A program made the translations under genes and the position numbers. Shown in pieces: positions 1-7,676 of a DNA stretch of 15,712 nucleotides. Positions within the stretch are counted from its first letter, which is position 1. Every line of letters starts with the position of its first letter. Below the pieces are notes generated by a model, which was given only the letters and a program-made list of their open reading frames with translations, did not search any database and was not told the DNA's origin. Source of the stretch: Candidatus Tenebribacter mawsonii (GTDB lineage: Bacteria > Cloacimonadota > Cloacimonadia > Cloacimonadales > TCS61); contig JAVCCD010000257.1 in NCBI GenBank assembly GCA_030765665.1, positions 1-15,712 on the forward strand, in the 5' to 3' direction.

Positions 1-26
1 AGTTTTCTTACATATTTTCTCCGATA

Positions 27-51
27 TCCCTCGCCTATCTTAGGAGAGGGA
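27..51. repeat. Imperfect hairpin, possible interspersed intergenic repeat fragment
   Basis: The arms TCCCTC and GAGGGA (27-32, 46-51) pair. After a G/A mismatch, inner CCT/AGG arms (34-36, 42-44) pair around the loop ATCTT. The hairpin is followed by GACTGATGGTGAGG-type sequence. Similar short hairpins (pyrimidine-rich arm, AGGAGAGGG, then a TGAGG tail) recur, as far as I remember, between genes in unrelated bacteria. There is no T-run, so it is not an obvious terminator. The repeat assignment is from memory and unverified. Confidence 0.4.
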
Positions 52-72
52 CTGATGGTGAGGTAGTAAAAG

Positions 73-117
73 AAAAAAACCTTCCAAGTATCAAACTTAG
101 AAGGCTTAATTTTTTTC
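73..117. terminator. Bidirectional intrinsic terminator downstream of htpG
   Basis: The stem arms CCTTC (80-84) and GAAGG (100-104), one C/A mismatch, then AAGT (86-89) and ACTT (95-98), close around the loop ATCAA. On the minus strand the hairpin is followed by a U-run (the A-run at 73-79), which suits the end of htpG about 45 nt after its stop codon. On the plus strand a T-run at 110-116 follows, so it could also terminate transcription arriving from the left of the window. Confidence 0.75.
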
Positions 118-122
118 TTAGC

Positions 123-141
123 GCCTTTGCGTCCTTTGCGG
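123..141. repeat. Tandem 9-nt repeat (CCTTTGCG units)
   Basis: Two direct copies of CCTTTGCG (124-131 and 133-140) are spaced at a 9-nt period, immediately downstream of the htpG stop codon. They are much more GC-rich than the surrounding spacer. On the minus strand the motif reads CGCAAAGGACGCAAAGG, a type of short intergenic repeat I recall from several bacterial groups. It lies between the htpG stop and its terminator, so it would be in the 3' UTR of the htpG mRNA. Confidence 0.4.
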
Positions 142-148
142 TAAAACC

Positions 149-2140
149 TTACTTAATCATTCCCAGAACTTTATTTGCATTCTCTATAAATGAGTGAAGT
201 TCCTTGCCTGAAAATCTTTTTTGTTCTAACATTGCAAGATCATGAATATGGTTTGTGAGAAGATTCACTTTATCAGTTTCACCCTTCCCACTTAACTTAA
301 GTATCTTCTTAATGGTCTCATTTTTTGGATTTACGATAAGTGTATGATTTTTGAGCATATCCATTCCATTATCTGGCTGATTCATCATGTTCATTTCCTG
401 GAATCTTCGCATGAATTCATTGAATACGATCATAGCGGGGATATCTTTAGACTTGAGATGTTTTGTTTCTGTTTTGATTTCGATGAAAGCTTTTTGTACG
501 ATCTCTGCAAAAGCTTCTTCACCCAGATCATTTTTAACAGGTTCTGAAACCTCATAAGGCTTTATTTTTGTATTATCATCTTTAGTAGTAATGAAAGGAG
601 TTAGCATAGTTGCAGCTTTGGGATACTTTTTAATGAAAGCGGCATAATCATCTTTACTAAAACTTGCTTCAATTTCATCATTCAGTGCTTTGTTGAAAAT
701 CATCTCGATCTTACTTGAGTCTTCAGTTTTTTTACCATCACTTTTATCAACAAGGTTATCATTAATCTCAGAATCTATACGAACAAAAGTAACCTCATTA
801 TTTTTCATTTCCAGATGTTGGAAAATGTGATTATCTAGAACTGAATTAGAATAAATTACACCAATACCTTGTTCTTTCATTAATCTGAGATATGAAACTT
901 GAGTATCTTCACTTTGAGCGTAATATACTTTTTGAGGTTTATCTTCAGATTTATTTCTAGTTTTATATTCTTCAATAGTTACATAATCATCCTCAGTAGT
1001 CTTAAAGATCAGTTGGTCTTTCATTGAATCTGCAAATTTTTCATCTGTAAGAACTCCATATTTTATGAATTGGTTAATGTCTTCCCAGAAGCCTTCAAAT
1101 TTCTTTCTATCAGTTTTAAAAATATTTTTAAGACTGTCAGCTACTTTTTTGATGATGAATTTAGAGATCTTTTGTACTTGTTGATCTTGCTGTAAGAAGC
1201 TTCTAGAAACATTTAATGGAATATCTGGAATATCTATTCCACCTTTTAAAAGTAACAAAAATTCAGGGATTATCCCTTTTAGGTCATCTGCTACAAAAAC
1301 ATTATTGCAGAATAATTTCACTTTACCAGTATTCAATTCCAATTGATTTTTAATCTTTGGAAAATAGAGGATTCCTTTCAAATTAAATGGAAAATCTACA
1401 TTGAGATGTATCCAAAATAACGGTTCATTGTAATCATGGAATAATTGCTTATAAAATTCCTTATACTCTTCTTCCGTTACGTCTTTAGGATTCCGTAGCC
1501 ACAGTGCTTCGGTCTGATTTACTGCTTCTTTCTCTTTATTTACAAAAATAGGGAAAGGCATGAAATTACTATATTTTTCTATAAGCTCTTTAATTTTACT
1601 ATCTTCTAGATATTGATCATTGTCTTTATTTAGATGAATTGTTACAGTTGTTCCAACTGTTTTTCTTTTTCCTTCAGAAGCTACATAGTCAGTTTCTCCT
1701 TCACATTCCCAAAATGCCGGTTTTGTTCCCTTCTTGTAGGAAAGCGAATCGATTGTAACCTTTTTGGCAACCATAAAACTTGAATAAAATCCAAGCCCAA
1801 AATGACCTATTATTGTAGATTGTTTGTCTTTAAACTTCTCAACAAAATCTTCAGCTCCAGAAAATGCAATCTGATTGATATATTTCTTAATCTCAGAAGC
1901 TGTCATCCCTAAACCATAATCTATTACCTGAATTGTATTTTTCTTCTTATTGGTCTTAATTTCTATCTTGAGATCATCTTTCAAATCTGCATCAATAGCC
2001 TTTCGTTTATTCATCGCATCAATAGAGTTTGATATAAGTTCTCTTAAAAAAATATCATGCTCAGAATATAACCATTTTTTTATTATTGGAAAGATATTCT
2101 CAGTGTGGATAGATAACTTCCCTGTATTTTTATCTGCCAT
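149..2140 (-). CDS. htpG: Molecular chaperone HtpG (bacterial Hsp90)
   Basis: This is the cytosolic ATP-dependent Hsp90 chaperone, which works as a homodimer. The 663-residue length is slightly above the usual 620-650. The N-terminal GHKL ATPase region shows RELISNSIDAMNK (about 33-45, with Glu34, Asn38 and Asp41), a G1 box DYGLGMT (74-80) in place of the common DNGxGMT, and the glycine-rich lid/ATP motif GHFGLGFYSSF (112-122). The middle domain keeps the LNVSRSFLQQ stretch, with the catalytic-loop Arg of the family. The C-terminal dimerisation region is present to the last residues. The start ATG has a strong Shine-Dalgarno AAGGAG with a 7-nt gap (CTCCTT at 2148-2153 on the plus strand). A CIRCE operator and a TTGACA box lie upstream, predicting HrcA heat-shock control. 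Identity is secure; the regulation is inferred. Confidence 0.97.
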   Translation of the reverse strand: MADKNTGKLSIHTENIFPIIKKWLYSEHDIFLRELISNSIDAMNKRKAIDADLKDDLKIEIKTNKKKNTIQVIDYGLGMTASEIKKYINQIAFSGAEDFVEKFKDKQSTIIGHFGLGFYSSFMVAKKVTIDSLSYKKGTKPAFWECEGETDYVASEGKRKTVGTTVTIHLNKDNDQYLEDSKIKELIEKYSNFMPFPIFVNKEKEAVNQTEALWLRNPKDVTEEEYKEFYKQLFHDYNEPLFWIHLNVDFPFNLKGILYFPKIKNQLELNTGKVKLFCNNVFVADDLKGIIPEFLLLLKGGIDIPDIPLNVSRSFLQQDQQVQKISKFIIKKVADSLKNIFKTDRKKFEGFWEDINQFIKYGVLTDEKFADSMKDQLIFKTTEDDYVTIEEYKTRNKSEDKPQKVYYAQSEDTQVSYLRLMKEQGIGVIYSNSVLDNHIFQHLEMKNNEVTFVRIDSEINDNLVDKSDGKKTEDSSKIEMIFNKALNDEIEASFSKDDYAAFIKKYPKAATMLTPFITTKDDNTKIKPYEVSEPVKNDLGEEAFAEIVQKAFIEIKTETKHLKSKDIPAMIVFNEFMRRFQEMNMMNQPDNGMDMLKNHTLIVNPKNETIKKILKLSGKGETDKVNLLTNHIHDLAMLEQKRFSGKELHSFIENANKVLGMIK

Positions 2141-2173
2141 TTCTGTCTCCTTTACATAAATTTAATTTCTGAG

Positions 2174-2203
2174 ATAATTTAATTCGAAGTGATTATTTGT
2201 CAA
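2174..2203 (-). promoter_or_regulatory. Putative sigma-70 promoter of htpG
   Basis: Reading the minus strand, a perfect -35 TTGACA (2203-2198) is followed 17-18 nt later by a weak A/T-rich -10 candidate (AAATTA or AATTAT, about 2180-2174). This would start transcription some 25-30 nt upstream of the htpG start codon. The CIRCE element lies directly upstream of the -35. The -35 is convincing; the -10 position is uncertain. Confidence 0.5.
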
Positions 2204-2209
2204 ATAAAA

Positions 2210-2236
2210 TTAGCACTCCCATTTTGGGAGTGCTAT
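2210..2236. promoter_or_regulatory. CIRCE operator (HrcA binding site) that also forms a terminator-like hairpin
   Basis: The arms TTAGCACTC (2210-2218) and GAGTGCTAT (2228-2236) flank exactly 9 nt. This matches the CIRCE consensus TTAGCACTC-N9-GAGTGCTAA at 17 of 18 positions. The element is 70 nt upstream of htpG on its coding side, so HrcA repression of htpG is expected. Unusually, the N9 spacer is itself palindromic (CCA-TTT-TGG). The whole site therefore folds as an 11-bp stem with a 3-nt loop. On the minus strand it is followed by ATTTTATTT, as in an intrinsic terminator 20 nt after the pyrR stop codon. hrcA is not in the window. Confidence 0.85.
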
Positions 2237-2256
2237 AATAAGTTACTACTACAGTA

Positions 2257-2796
2257 TTAATCTATTGTTACAATCTTAACGTTTTCTTCCTCATCAGTCT
2301 CAATAAAAGAAACTTTAATGATTTCCTCACCTGAGGTTGGAACATATCTCCCTACATAATCGGCATGTATTGGAAGCTCTTTATGACCTCTGTCAATAAG
2401 CACGCATAGCTGAATCTCTTTGGGTCTGCCAATATCGAGAACCGCATCAATAGCAGCTCTAACAGTTCTACCTGTATAGAGAACATCATCGATTAAAATA
2501 ATCTTTGCATTTTCTACTTCAAAATCGATTTGAGACCCCTTATGAATTGGGTTTTCAGCAACTTTAGAAAGATCATCACGATATAGTGAGATATCAATTA
2601 TTCCAGTTTTTACATCAAGTTTTTCAATTTCGTTTAAATATTTGGAAAGTCTATCTGCCATAGGAACACCTCGGCTTTTTATGCCAACAAGATAGACATC
2701 ATCCATTGATTTATTATATTCAACGATTTCCAAGGCAATTCTTCTCATTGAGCGTTCAATAGCTCTTACATCCATAATTTTACTTTTTGTCTTCAT
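2257..2796 (-). CDS. pyrR: Bifunctional pyrimidine regulatory protein / uracil phosphoribosyltransferase PyrR
   Basis: PyrR-type phosphoribosyltransferase. In characterised members it senses UMP/UTP, binds pyr mRNA leaders to promote attenuation, and has some UPRTase activity (uracil + PRPP to UMP). The 179-residue length is normal. Family marks are SRGVPMA (41-47), LYRDDL (71-76), the PRPP loop ILIDDVLYTGRT (100-111), and the DRGHKELPIHADYVGR block (135-150) followed by PTS (153-155). The ATG start follows AGGAG by only 3 nt, and that AGGAG overlaps the TGA stop of the upstream kinase (TGAGGAG), which implies coupled translation in one transcript. No pyr biosynthesis gene or recognisable PyrR-binding leader lies nearby, so its regulatory target must be elsewhere or it may act mainly as an enzyme. 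The CIRCE-like hairpin just downstream probably ends the transcript. Confidence 0.93.
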   Translation of the reverse strand: MKTKSKIMDVRAIERSMRRIALEIVEYNKSMDDVYLVGIKSRGVPMADRLSKYLNEIEKLDVKTGIIDISLYRDDLSKVAENPIHKGSQIDFEVENAKIILIDDVLYTGRTVRAAIDAVLDIGRPKEIQLCVLIDRGHKELPIHADYVGRYVPTSGEEIIKVSFIETDEEENVKIVTID

Positions 2797-2803
2797 AGGC
2801 TCC

Positions 2804-4948
2804 TCAGTTTTTTAATTTTTTGAATTTTATTTTATACAATACACCATTCTCTTTCACAAAATCTACTTTTGCAGATAGTTGTAATATTAATAATCTTATT
2901 AATTCCATACCAGTTGATTCAGGATTTTTATAATCAATTTCATTTGGAAAACTTTCTCCATTGTTGCTGATCTCAAGATTATAATAATTATTTTTATCTT
3001 CTTTCATGTTAATAGTGATCTCGCCTTTTTTGTTTCCATTAAAACCATGCTTAACAGCATTCGTTACGATTTCATTTACAAGTAATCCACATGGGATAGC
3101 TGTGTTCACATTAAGATAAACATCTTCTATATTTATAATTGGAGTTATTCTGGAATGACTGATACTATAAGAGCTGAATATGTTAATTATTAGTGATCTC
3201 ACATATTGGTTAATATCAACAATCGCAAGATTATCTGACAAATACAATTGCTCTTGAACTAATGACATAGACATAATCCGATTATGTGTATTTGTAAACA
3301 TATTTAATGATTCTTTATTTGTGGAAGATCGGGATTGGATATTTAAAATGCTGGCGATAATTTGAAGATTATTGTTAACTCTATGATGAATTTCTTTAAG
3401 CATAACATCTTTTTCATCAAGTGAAGATTTAAGTTTAATTCCTGTCTCTTTTCTTACTTGTATCTCCTTTCGTAAGTTTTCATTTGCTTCAACAAGTTCT
3501 GATGTTCTAAGATCTACTTGATCTTCCAATTCATCATTCGCTTTACTAAGTAGTTTATTGTGTTTCTTTTTTTTATTGTAATTATAAGATAAGAAGAGAG
3601 CTGTCATAATAAATATTAGCAAAAATAAAAATAATATGAGTTTAAATGATTTATCTTTTCCTAATTGGAATTTGTAAATTTGATTAATTTTGAGTAATAT
3701 CTCTTTCTCGTGCAATGTTTTTCCGATAGTGAAATTTGTTCTGTATTGAGCAATTCTCTCACTGGTCTCTTCATTAAAAAGTGAATCTCTAATTATTGAA
3801 CATTTATTTTGATACAAATATGCTTTTTGATAATCATGAATATCTAAGTATCGTTCAGACATCAACTCATAAACATCTCCGATAACATCTCGAGCCTTGA
3901 TCTCTCTTGCAACTTCCAAACTTTGTCCTAAATGATAATCAACCTGCTTATAATCCTTCTTTAAAAGAAAGATATTGCCTAGATTTTTTGAAGTGTTAGC
4001 ATAACCGTATTTATCAGACACTTTTTGTTTAAATACAAGTGCTTTTTGATAATTGTACAATGCCTCATCGATCTTTCCCTGTTCTTCGTAAACAACCGCT
4101 ATATTATTCAAACTTATCGCAATTCTTTTTTCATCAACATTCTCTTCATTAATTTTCAGGGCTTCATAGAGATATCTTAACGCACATTCATAGTCTTCTA
4201 AGTGCAAATATATGTTTCCAATATTATTTAAAGTAGATTGCGTGCTTTTATTACTCTTTCGTTTATATTCTAAAGATCGTTGATACATCTCTAATGCTTT
4301 TGTGTAATCACTAATCCTAACATAAATATTACCGAGATTATTTAGGGTTGATTGAATCTTTGGATCATCTGTTTTTTCTCTGATATTTAGTGAATTGAGA
4401 AAATTTTTCATTGATTCATCATACAATCCTAAACGAAAATAAACACTTCCAAGATTATTGTATGATAATGATTGTCTCTTTTGGTCTTCTAGTGCAATAA
4501 ATATCCCTAATGATCTAGTATAATAATCCAGAGCATTAGAGAAATCTCCGGTGTACCAGTAAATATGACCAATATTATCATATACATTTGCAATATCACG
4601 ATCTGATTTTAATCTTCTAAAAATATCCAAAGCTAGTTGATAGTTTTCAAGAGCTTGATCATAATCATAAGTTTTTCTAAAAACATGCCCGATATTGTTC
4701 AAAGCATCTGCTTTCCCTTCTTCATCATTAATTTTCTTTGCAAGTTCAAAAGATTGAGCAGCACAATCATAAGCGATCTCAGGATTAATTCGTATATAAA
4801 GCAAGGAAAGTTTATTCAACACAGTAATTCTGTCTTTACCACTAACCTCATTCAGAACTGCTTCCAGACTATCAATTTTAGAAATTGACATCAGCTTAGT
4901 AGAAAGGATTATCAATATTAGAAATATGAGATACTTCTTTCTATGCAA
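2804..4948 (-). CDS. TPR-repeat membrane sensor histidine kinase (HisKA_2 type)
   Basis: Predicted inner-membrane sensor kinase of 714 residues. An N-terminal signal/anchor (about 5-20) is followed by roughly eight TPR-like repeats (about 45-385; repeated LNNIGNIY-type helices), probably periplasmic. A transmembrane helix follows (about 436-455), then a coiled coil (about 462-510). The HisKA_2 dimerisation box is KEIHHRVNNNLQ, with likely phospho-acceptor His522. The GHKL ATPase shows the N-box NEIVTNAVKHGF (625-636), a G1 box reading SNNG (661-664) where Asp-Asn-Gly is usual, and a final STGMELI box. The start is TTG: it has an ideal AGGAGG 4 nt upstream (CCTCCT at 4953-4958, plus strand), restores the export signal, and the next ATG lies inside that signal. 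It has no receiver or output domain, and no response regulator is encoded in the window. It is a probable paralogue of the upstream kinase. The ligand is unknown. Confidence 0.88.
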   Translation of the reverse strand: MHRKKYLIFLILIILSTKLMSISKIDSLEAVLNEVSGKDRITVLNKLSLLYIRINPEIAYDCAAQSFELAKKINDEEGKADALNNIGHVFRKTYDYDQALENYQLALDIFRRLKSDRDIANVYDNIGHIYWYTGDFSNALDYYTRSLGIFIALEDQKRQSLSYNNLGSVYFRLGLYDESMKNFLNSLNIREKTDDPKIQSTLNNLGNIYVRISDYTKALEMYQRSLEYKRKSNKSTQSTLNNIGNIYLHLEDYECALRYLYEALKINEENVDEKRIAISLNNIAVVYEEQGKIDEALYNYQKALVFKQKVSDKYGYANTSKNLGNIFLLKKDYKQVDYHLGQSLEVAREIKARDVIGDVYELMSERYLDIHDYQKAYLYQNKCSIIRDSLFNEETSERIAQYRTNFTIGKTLHEKEILLKINQIYKFQLGKDKSFKLILFLFLLIFIMTALFLSYNYNKKKKHNKLLSKANDELEDQVDLRTSELVEANENLRKEIQVRKETGIKLKSSLDEKDVMLKEIHHRVNNNLQIIASILNIQSRSSTNKESLNMFTNTHNRIMSMSLVQEQLYLSDNLAIVDINQYVRSLIINIFSSYSISHSRITPIINIEDVYLNVNTAIPCGLLVNEIVTNAVKHGFNGNKKGEITINMKEDKNNYYNLEISNNGESFPNEIDYKNPESTGMELIRLLILQLSAKVDFVKENGVLYKIKFKKLKN

Positions 4949-4952
4949 AATT

Positions 4953-4958
4953 CCTCCT
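4953..4958 (-). promoter_or_regulatory. Shine-Dalgarno AGGAGG that fixes a TTG start
   Basis: On the minus strand, a perfect AGGAGG lies 4 nt before TTG at 4948-4946 and inside the 15-nt gap after the upstream kinase's TAA (4966-4964). No ATG in the same frame is close enough to use it, so the downstream kinase very probably starts at TTG. Confidence 0.75.
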
Positions 4959-4963
4959 AAAAA

Positions 4964-7603
4964 TTATTCATTAATGTTGAAGGTCAGGCTAAATGCAACT
5001 CCTTCATTTCTTTCGATGATTAAATCAGCTTCTAATTGCAATTGTAATATTTCAACAAGACGCATACCAAAGGAACTTAGGTCGGTCATATCAAAATCTT
5101 TGGGCAAGTCAACACCATTATTCCATACTGTCAAATGCAATTTCCCGTTATCTAGCTTATTCATAGAAATTTTAATTATGCCCTGTTTGTCTTCTGGAAA
5201 TCCATATTTCAAAGCATTTGTAATCAGTTCATTTATAATCAATCCGCATGGGATTGCAGTAGAAATATTCAAATTAATATCATTGATATCTAATTCATAA
5301 CTAATTCTATTACCACTAATATTAAGAGAAGCGAACAAATTTTTGATTAGTGATTCAGCATATTCCCTGAAACTTATTTCTGAAAGATTATCTGATCGAT
5401 ATAGTTTTTCATGAACAAGAGACATAGATTTAACACGATGCTGACAATTACGGAATAATTGAATAGCATATTCATCATCAACATAAGATGCTTGTAACTT
5501 TAACATACTTGAGATTATTTGAAGATTATTTTTTACACGATGATATATTTCTTGAAGCATTACTTCTTTCTCACGAAGCTGAGATTTAATTTTTTCTTCA
5601 GCTTTTCTGATATCTGTTATATCTACAAAAATACCGATCGCACCAATAAAATCCTCATTTTTATTCAGTGGACTAGCTGTTACTGAGATAAGTCTTTTTT
5701 CCCCGTCTTTGCGAATAATTTCCACTTCATACTTTGAACTTAGACCTTTAATCCGGTTATCAGTCTCCAATTGAAACCGTTTAAAATCGTTTGCTGAGAC
5801 TAATTTTTTAAAGTTCATATTCTCGAAATCTTTATCAGGATAACCAAATATTTTTCTCGCAGCTTTATTAGTGAAAGTTAAATTCTCAGATTCATCGGCA
5901 ATAACCATACCTTCTTCAATAGATTCAACCAAATATTTGTATTGTCCTTCACTCTCAATAATTCTATGGGCAGCATTTCTACAATCTGTTATGTCGGTTG
6001 CTGTTCCTAAAACTACAACCAAACCATCTATTATTGTACGAGAATTCAAGATCTCTATCCATCTTACTTTGCCTTGTTTAGTAATAATTTTGAAGTCATA
6101 CTGTTGGATAACATCCTCACCCTTAATTCTATCAAATCCTCTTGACATAACCTTCTCTTTATCCTCGGGATGAACAATATCAAAGAATTTTTTAGTAAGT
6201 AGTTCCTTTTGTGAGTAACCTGTCATTTTTGAAGTAGTAGGATTCACATATGTAAATCTACCTTCCATATTGAAGGTGAACACAGAAATTGAAATATTCT
6301 CTGTTAGTTGTCTGAATTTATGCTCACTATCAATTAACTTATCCTCAGTTTCTTTTCTAATGCTGATATCATTAATTTTTTTCCTATACAAGAAGAATAA
6401 GAAAGCCAAAACAATTGAGCCGAAAATCAAACCAAGAACTAAGATTTTAGTAATACGTTTTTGATATTTTCTACTCTCTTGTAAACTATTTATCTTTGCT
6501 TCTTGATTCTCGATCTCAAATTGATTTTGGATAGTTGCAATTTTCTGAATTTTTTCTTCAGAATAAATTGAATCATGAATTACTTTATGTAACTCTAAAA
6601 ATTTAAACGCCCTTTTATAATCTCCAATTGCTGCATAATACAGTGAAAATGATTCGTAGTTATCAGAGATGAGGTCTGTTAAGGCTATTTCTTCTGCTAA
6701 TTCTAAACTTTTTAAAAGATATTTATTTGCTTTTTCATATTGTTCTAAAACTAAATATGTAGAACCAAGCAGGTTGCAAGTATGGGCAACACCCTCAGGA
6801 ATATTTGTTTCTTCAAATAGTGCCAGAGCCATGAAGTTATAATTAATTGATTCTATATAGTTTTCTTCTAATTTATATATATTAGATAAGTTATTATAAC
6901 AAAATGCCATCCCATATTTATCATTAATTTTCCTCATACTACTTAATGCTTGCTCCAAAAAATCAGTAGCTTTATCAAATTCTTCTGAAGCTATGTGAAC
7001 TAATGCAATGTTGTGAAGAATTTTTGAGATTCCTGCTTCATCACCAGATTCTTGTCTATTTTGTAATACAATTTCATAGTACTGAAGTGCGTGAGTATAA
7101 TCTTCTAAATTTAAATATATATTCCCAAGATTATTAAGAGCGCTTGTTAAATAATCTGTTTCATTTGAAAATTCAAATATTTTTATAGCCTTTAATGCAA
7201 ATTCTAAAGCCAAAACATATTCGGCCAATTGGGTTTTTGCTATTGCTATATTTAGTAAGGATACACCAGTTCCCTTACTATATGAAATTGATTCTGCCAA
7301 TTTAAGCGCACTATTATATTCACTGAAAGCTTCTTGATAACTTCCAGAATACTCAAACGCTACTCCCAATTGGTTTTTATAATCAACCATCTCTTCATCA
7401 TTTTTGGCAAATTTAACTGCTAATTTAGCATATTCAGCACTCTTGTCTGAAGAAATATTCAGATATTCTGTAGAAAGTCGAATACTAATTTTACCCTTGT
7501 CTGCATTTGGCTCGTTCAGTGCAATAGTTAAACTATCGATGACAGATGCAGAAACAGATAAACAAATTGTAATCATCATAATAATAAATAATATTTTTTT
7601 CAT
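4964..7603 (-). CDS. TPR-PAS-PAS membrane sensor histidine kinase (HisKA_2 type)
   Basis: Predicted sensor kinase of 879 residues. A signal peptide (1-19, ending SVSA) leads into TPR repeats (about 75-345), presumably periplasmic. A transmembrane helix (about 386-406) follows, then two cytoplasmic PAS domains (about 428-540, with TYVNPTTSKMTGYS; and 553-667, with FTNKAARKIFGYP), each ending in a PAC-like TDIT segment. The HisKA_2 box is QEIYHRVKNNLQ, with likely phospho-acceptor His688. The GHKL ATPase has the N-box NELITNALKYGF (791-802), a G1 box reading WNNG (827-830) and a G2 box SSFGMRLV. The ATG is 16 nt from the nearest Shine-Dalgarno (AGAGG), so start selection is unusual: an ATT three codons upstream, or coupling to a five-codon mini-ORF, is possible. 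The gene is followed 15 nt later by its shorter paralogue. The signal sensed and the partner regulator are unknown. Confidence 0.88.
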   Translation of the reverse strand: MKKILFIIMMITICLSVSASVIDSLTIALNEPNADKGKISIRLSTEYLNISSDKSAEYAKLAVKFAKNDEEMVDYKNQLGVAFEYSGSYQEAFSEYNSALKLAESISYSKGTGVSLLNIAIAKTQLAEYVLALEFALKAIKIFEFSNETDYLTSALNNLGNIYLNLEDYTHALQYYEIVLQNRQESGDEAGISKILHNIALVHIASEEFDKATDFLEQALSSMRKINDKYGMAFCYNNLSNIYKLEENYIESINYNFMALALFEETNIPEGVAHTCNLLGSTYLVLEQYEKANKYLLKSLELAEEIALTDLISDNYESFSLYYAAIGDYKRAFKFLELHKVIHDSIYSEEKIQKIATIQNQFEIENQEAKINSLQESRKYQKRITKILVLGLIFGSIVLAFLFFLYRKKINDISIRKETEDKLIDSEHKFRQLTENISISVFTFNMEGRFTYVNPTTSKMTGYSQKELLTKKFFDIVHPEDKEKVMSRGFDRIKGEDVIQQYDFKIITKQGKVRWIEILNSRTIIDGLVVVLGTATDITDCRNAAHRIIESEGQYKYLVESIEEGMVIADESENLTFTNKAARKIFGYPDKDFENMNFKKLVSANDFKRFQLETDNRIKGLSSKYEVEIIRKDGEKRLISVTASPLNKNEDFIGAIGIFVDITDIRKAEEKIKSQLREKEVMLQEIYHRVKNNLQIISSMLKLQASYVDDEYAIQLFRNCQHRVKSMSLVHEKLYRSDNLSEISFREYAESLIKNLFASLNISGNRISYELDINDINLNISTAIPCGLIINELITNALKYGFPEDKQGIIKISMNKLDNGKLHLTVWNNGVDLPKDFDMTDLSSFGMRLVEILQLQLEADLIIERNEGVAFSLTFNINE

Positions 7604-7639
7604 TTTATTAATTTCATTTCCTCTATTTAATAATTAATT

Positions 7640-7668
7640 GAAAAATCTTGGATTGATGGAAGTGTCAA
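7640..7668 (-). promoter_or_regulatory. Possible promoter for the kinase-pyrR operon
   Basis: A perfect -35 TTGACA occurs on the minus strand (7668-7663), within the 73-nt gap between the uvrC stop codon and the first kinase. Only poor -10 matches (TTTTTC/TTTTCA) lie 17-18 nt downstream, so either the promoter is weak or the box is chance. No terminator hairpin separates uvrC from the kinase, so readthrough from uvrC is also possible. Confidence 0.35.
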
Positions 7669-7676
7669 ATAAATAA

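Noticed and set aside
344..547. Open frame on the plus strand inside htpG
   Set aside because: It is a shadow of the htpG coding frame, with no Shine-Dalgarno and no recognisable domain. The same applies to the other short opposite-strand frames at 1950-2159, 4637-4888, 4926-5300, 5871-6173, 6270-6464, 7404-7637, 8344-8562, 12168-12479, 13178-13381 and 13517-13756.
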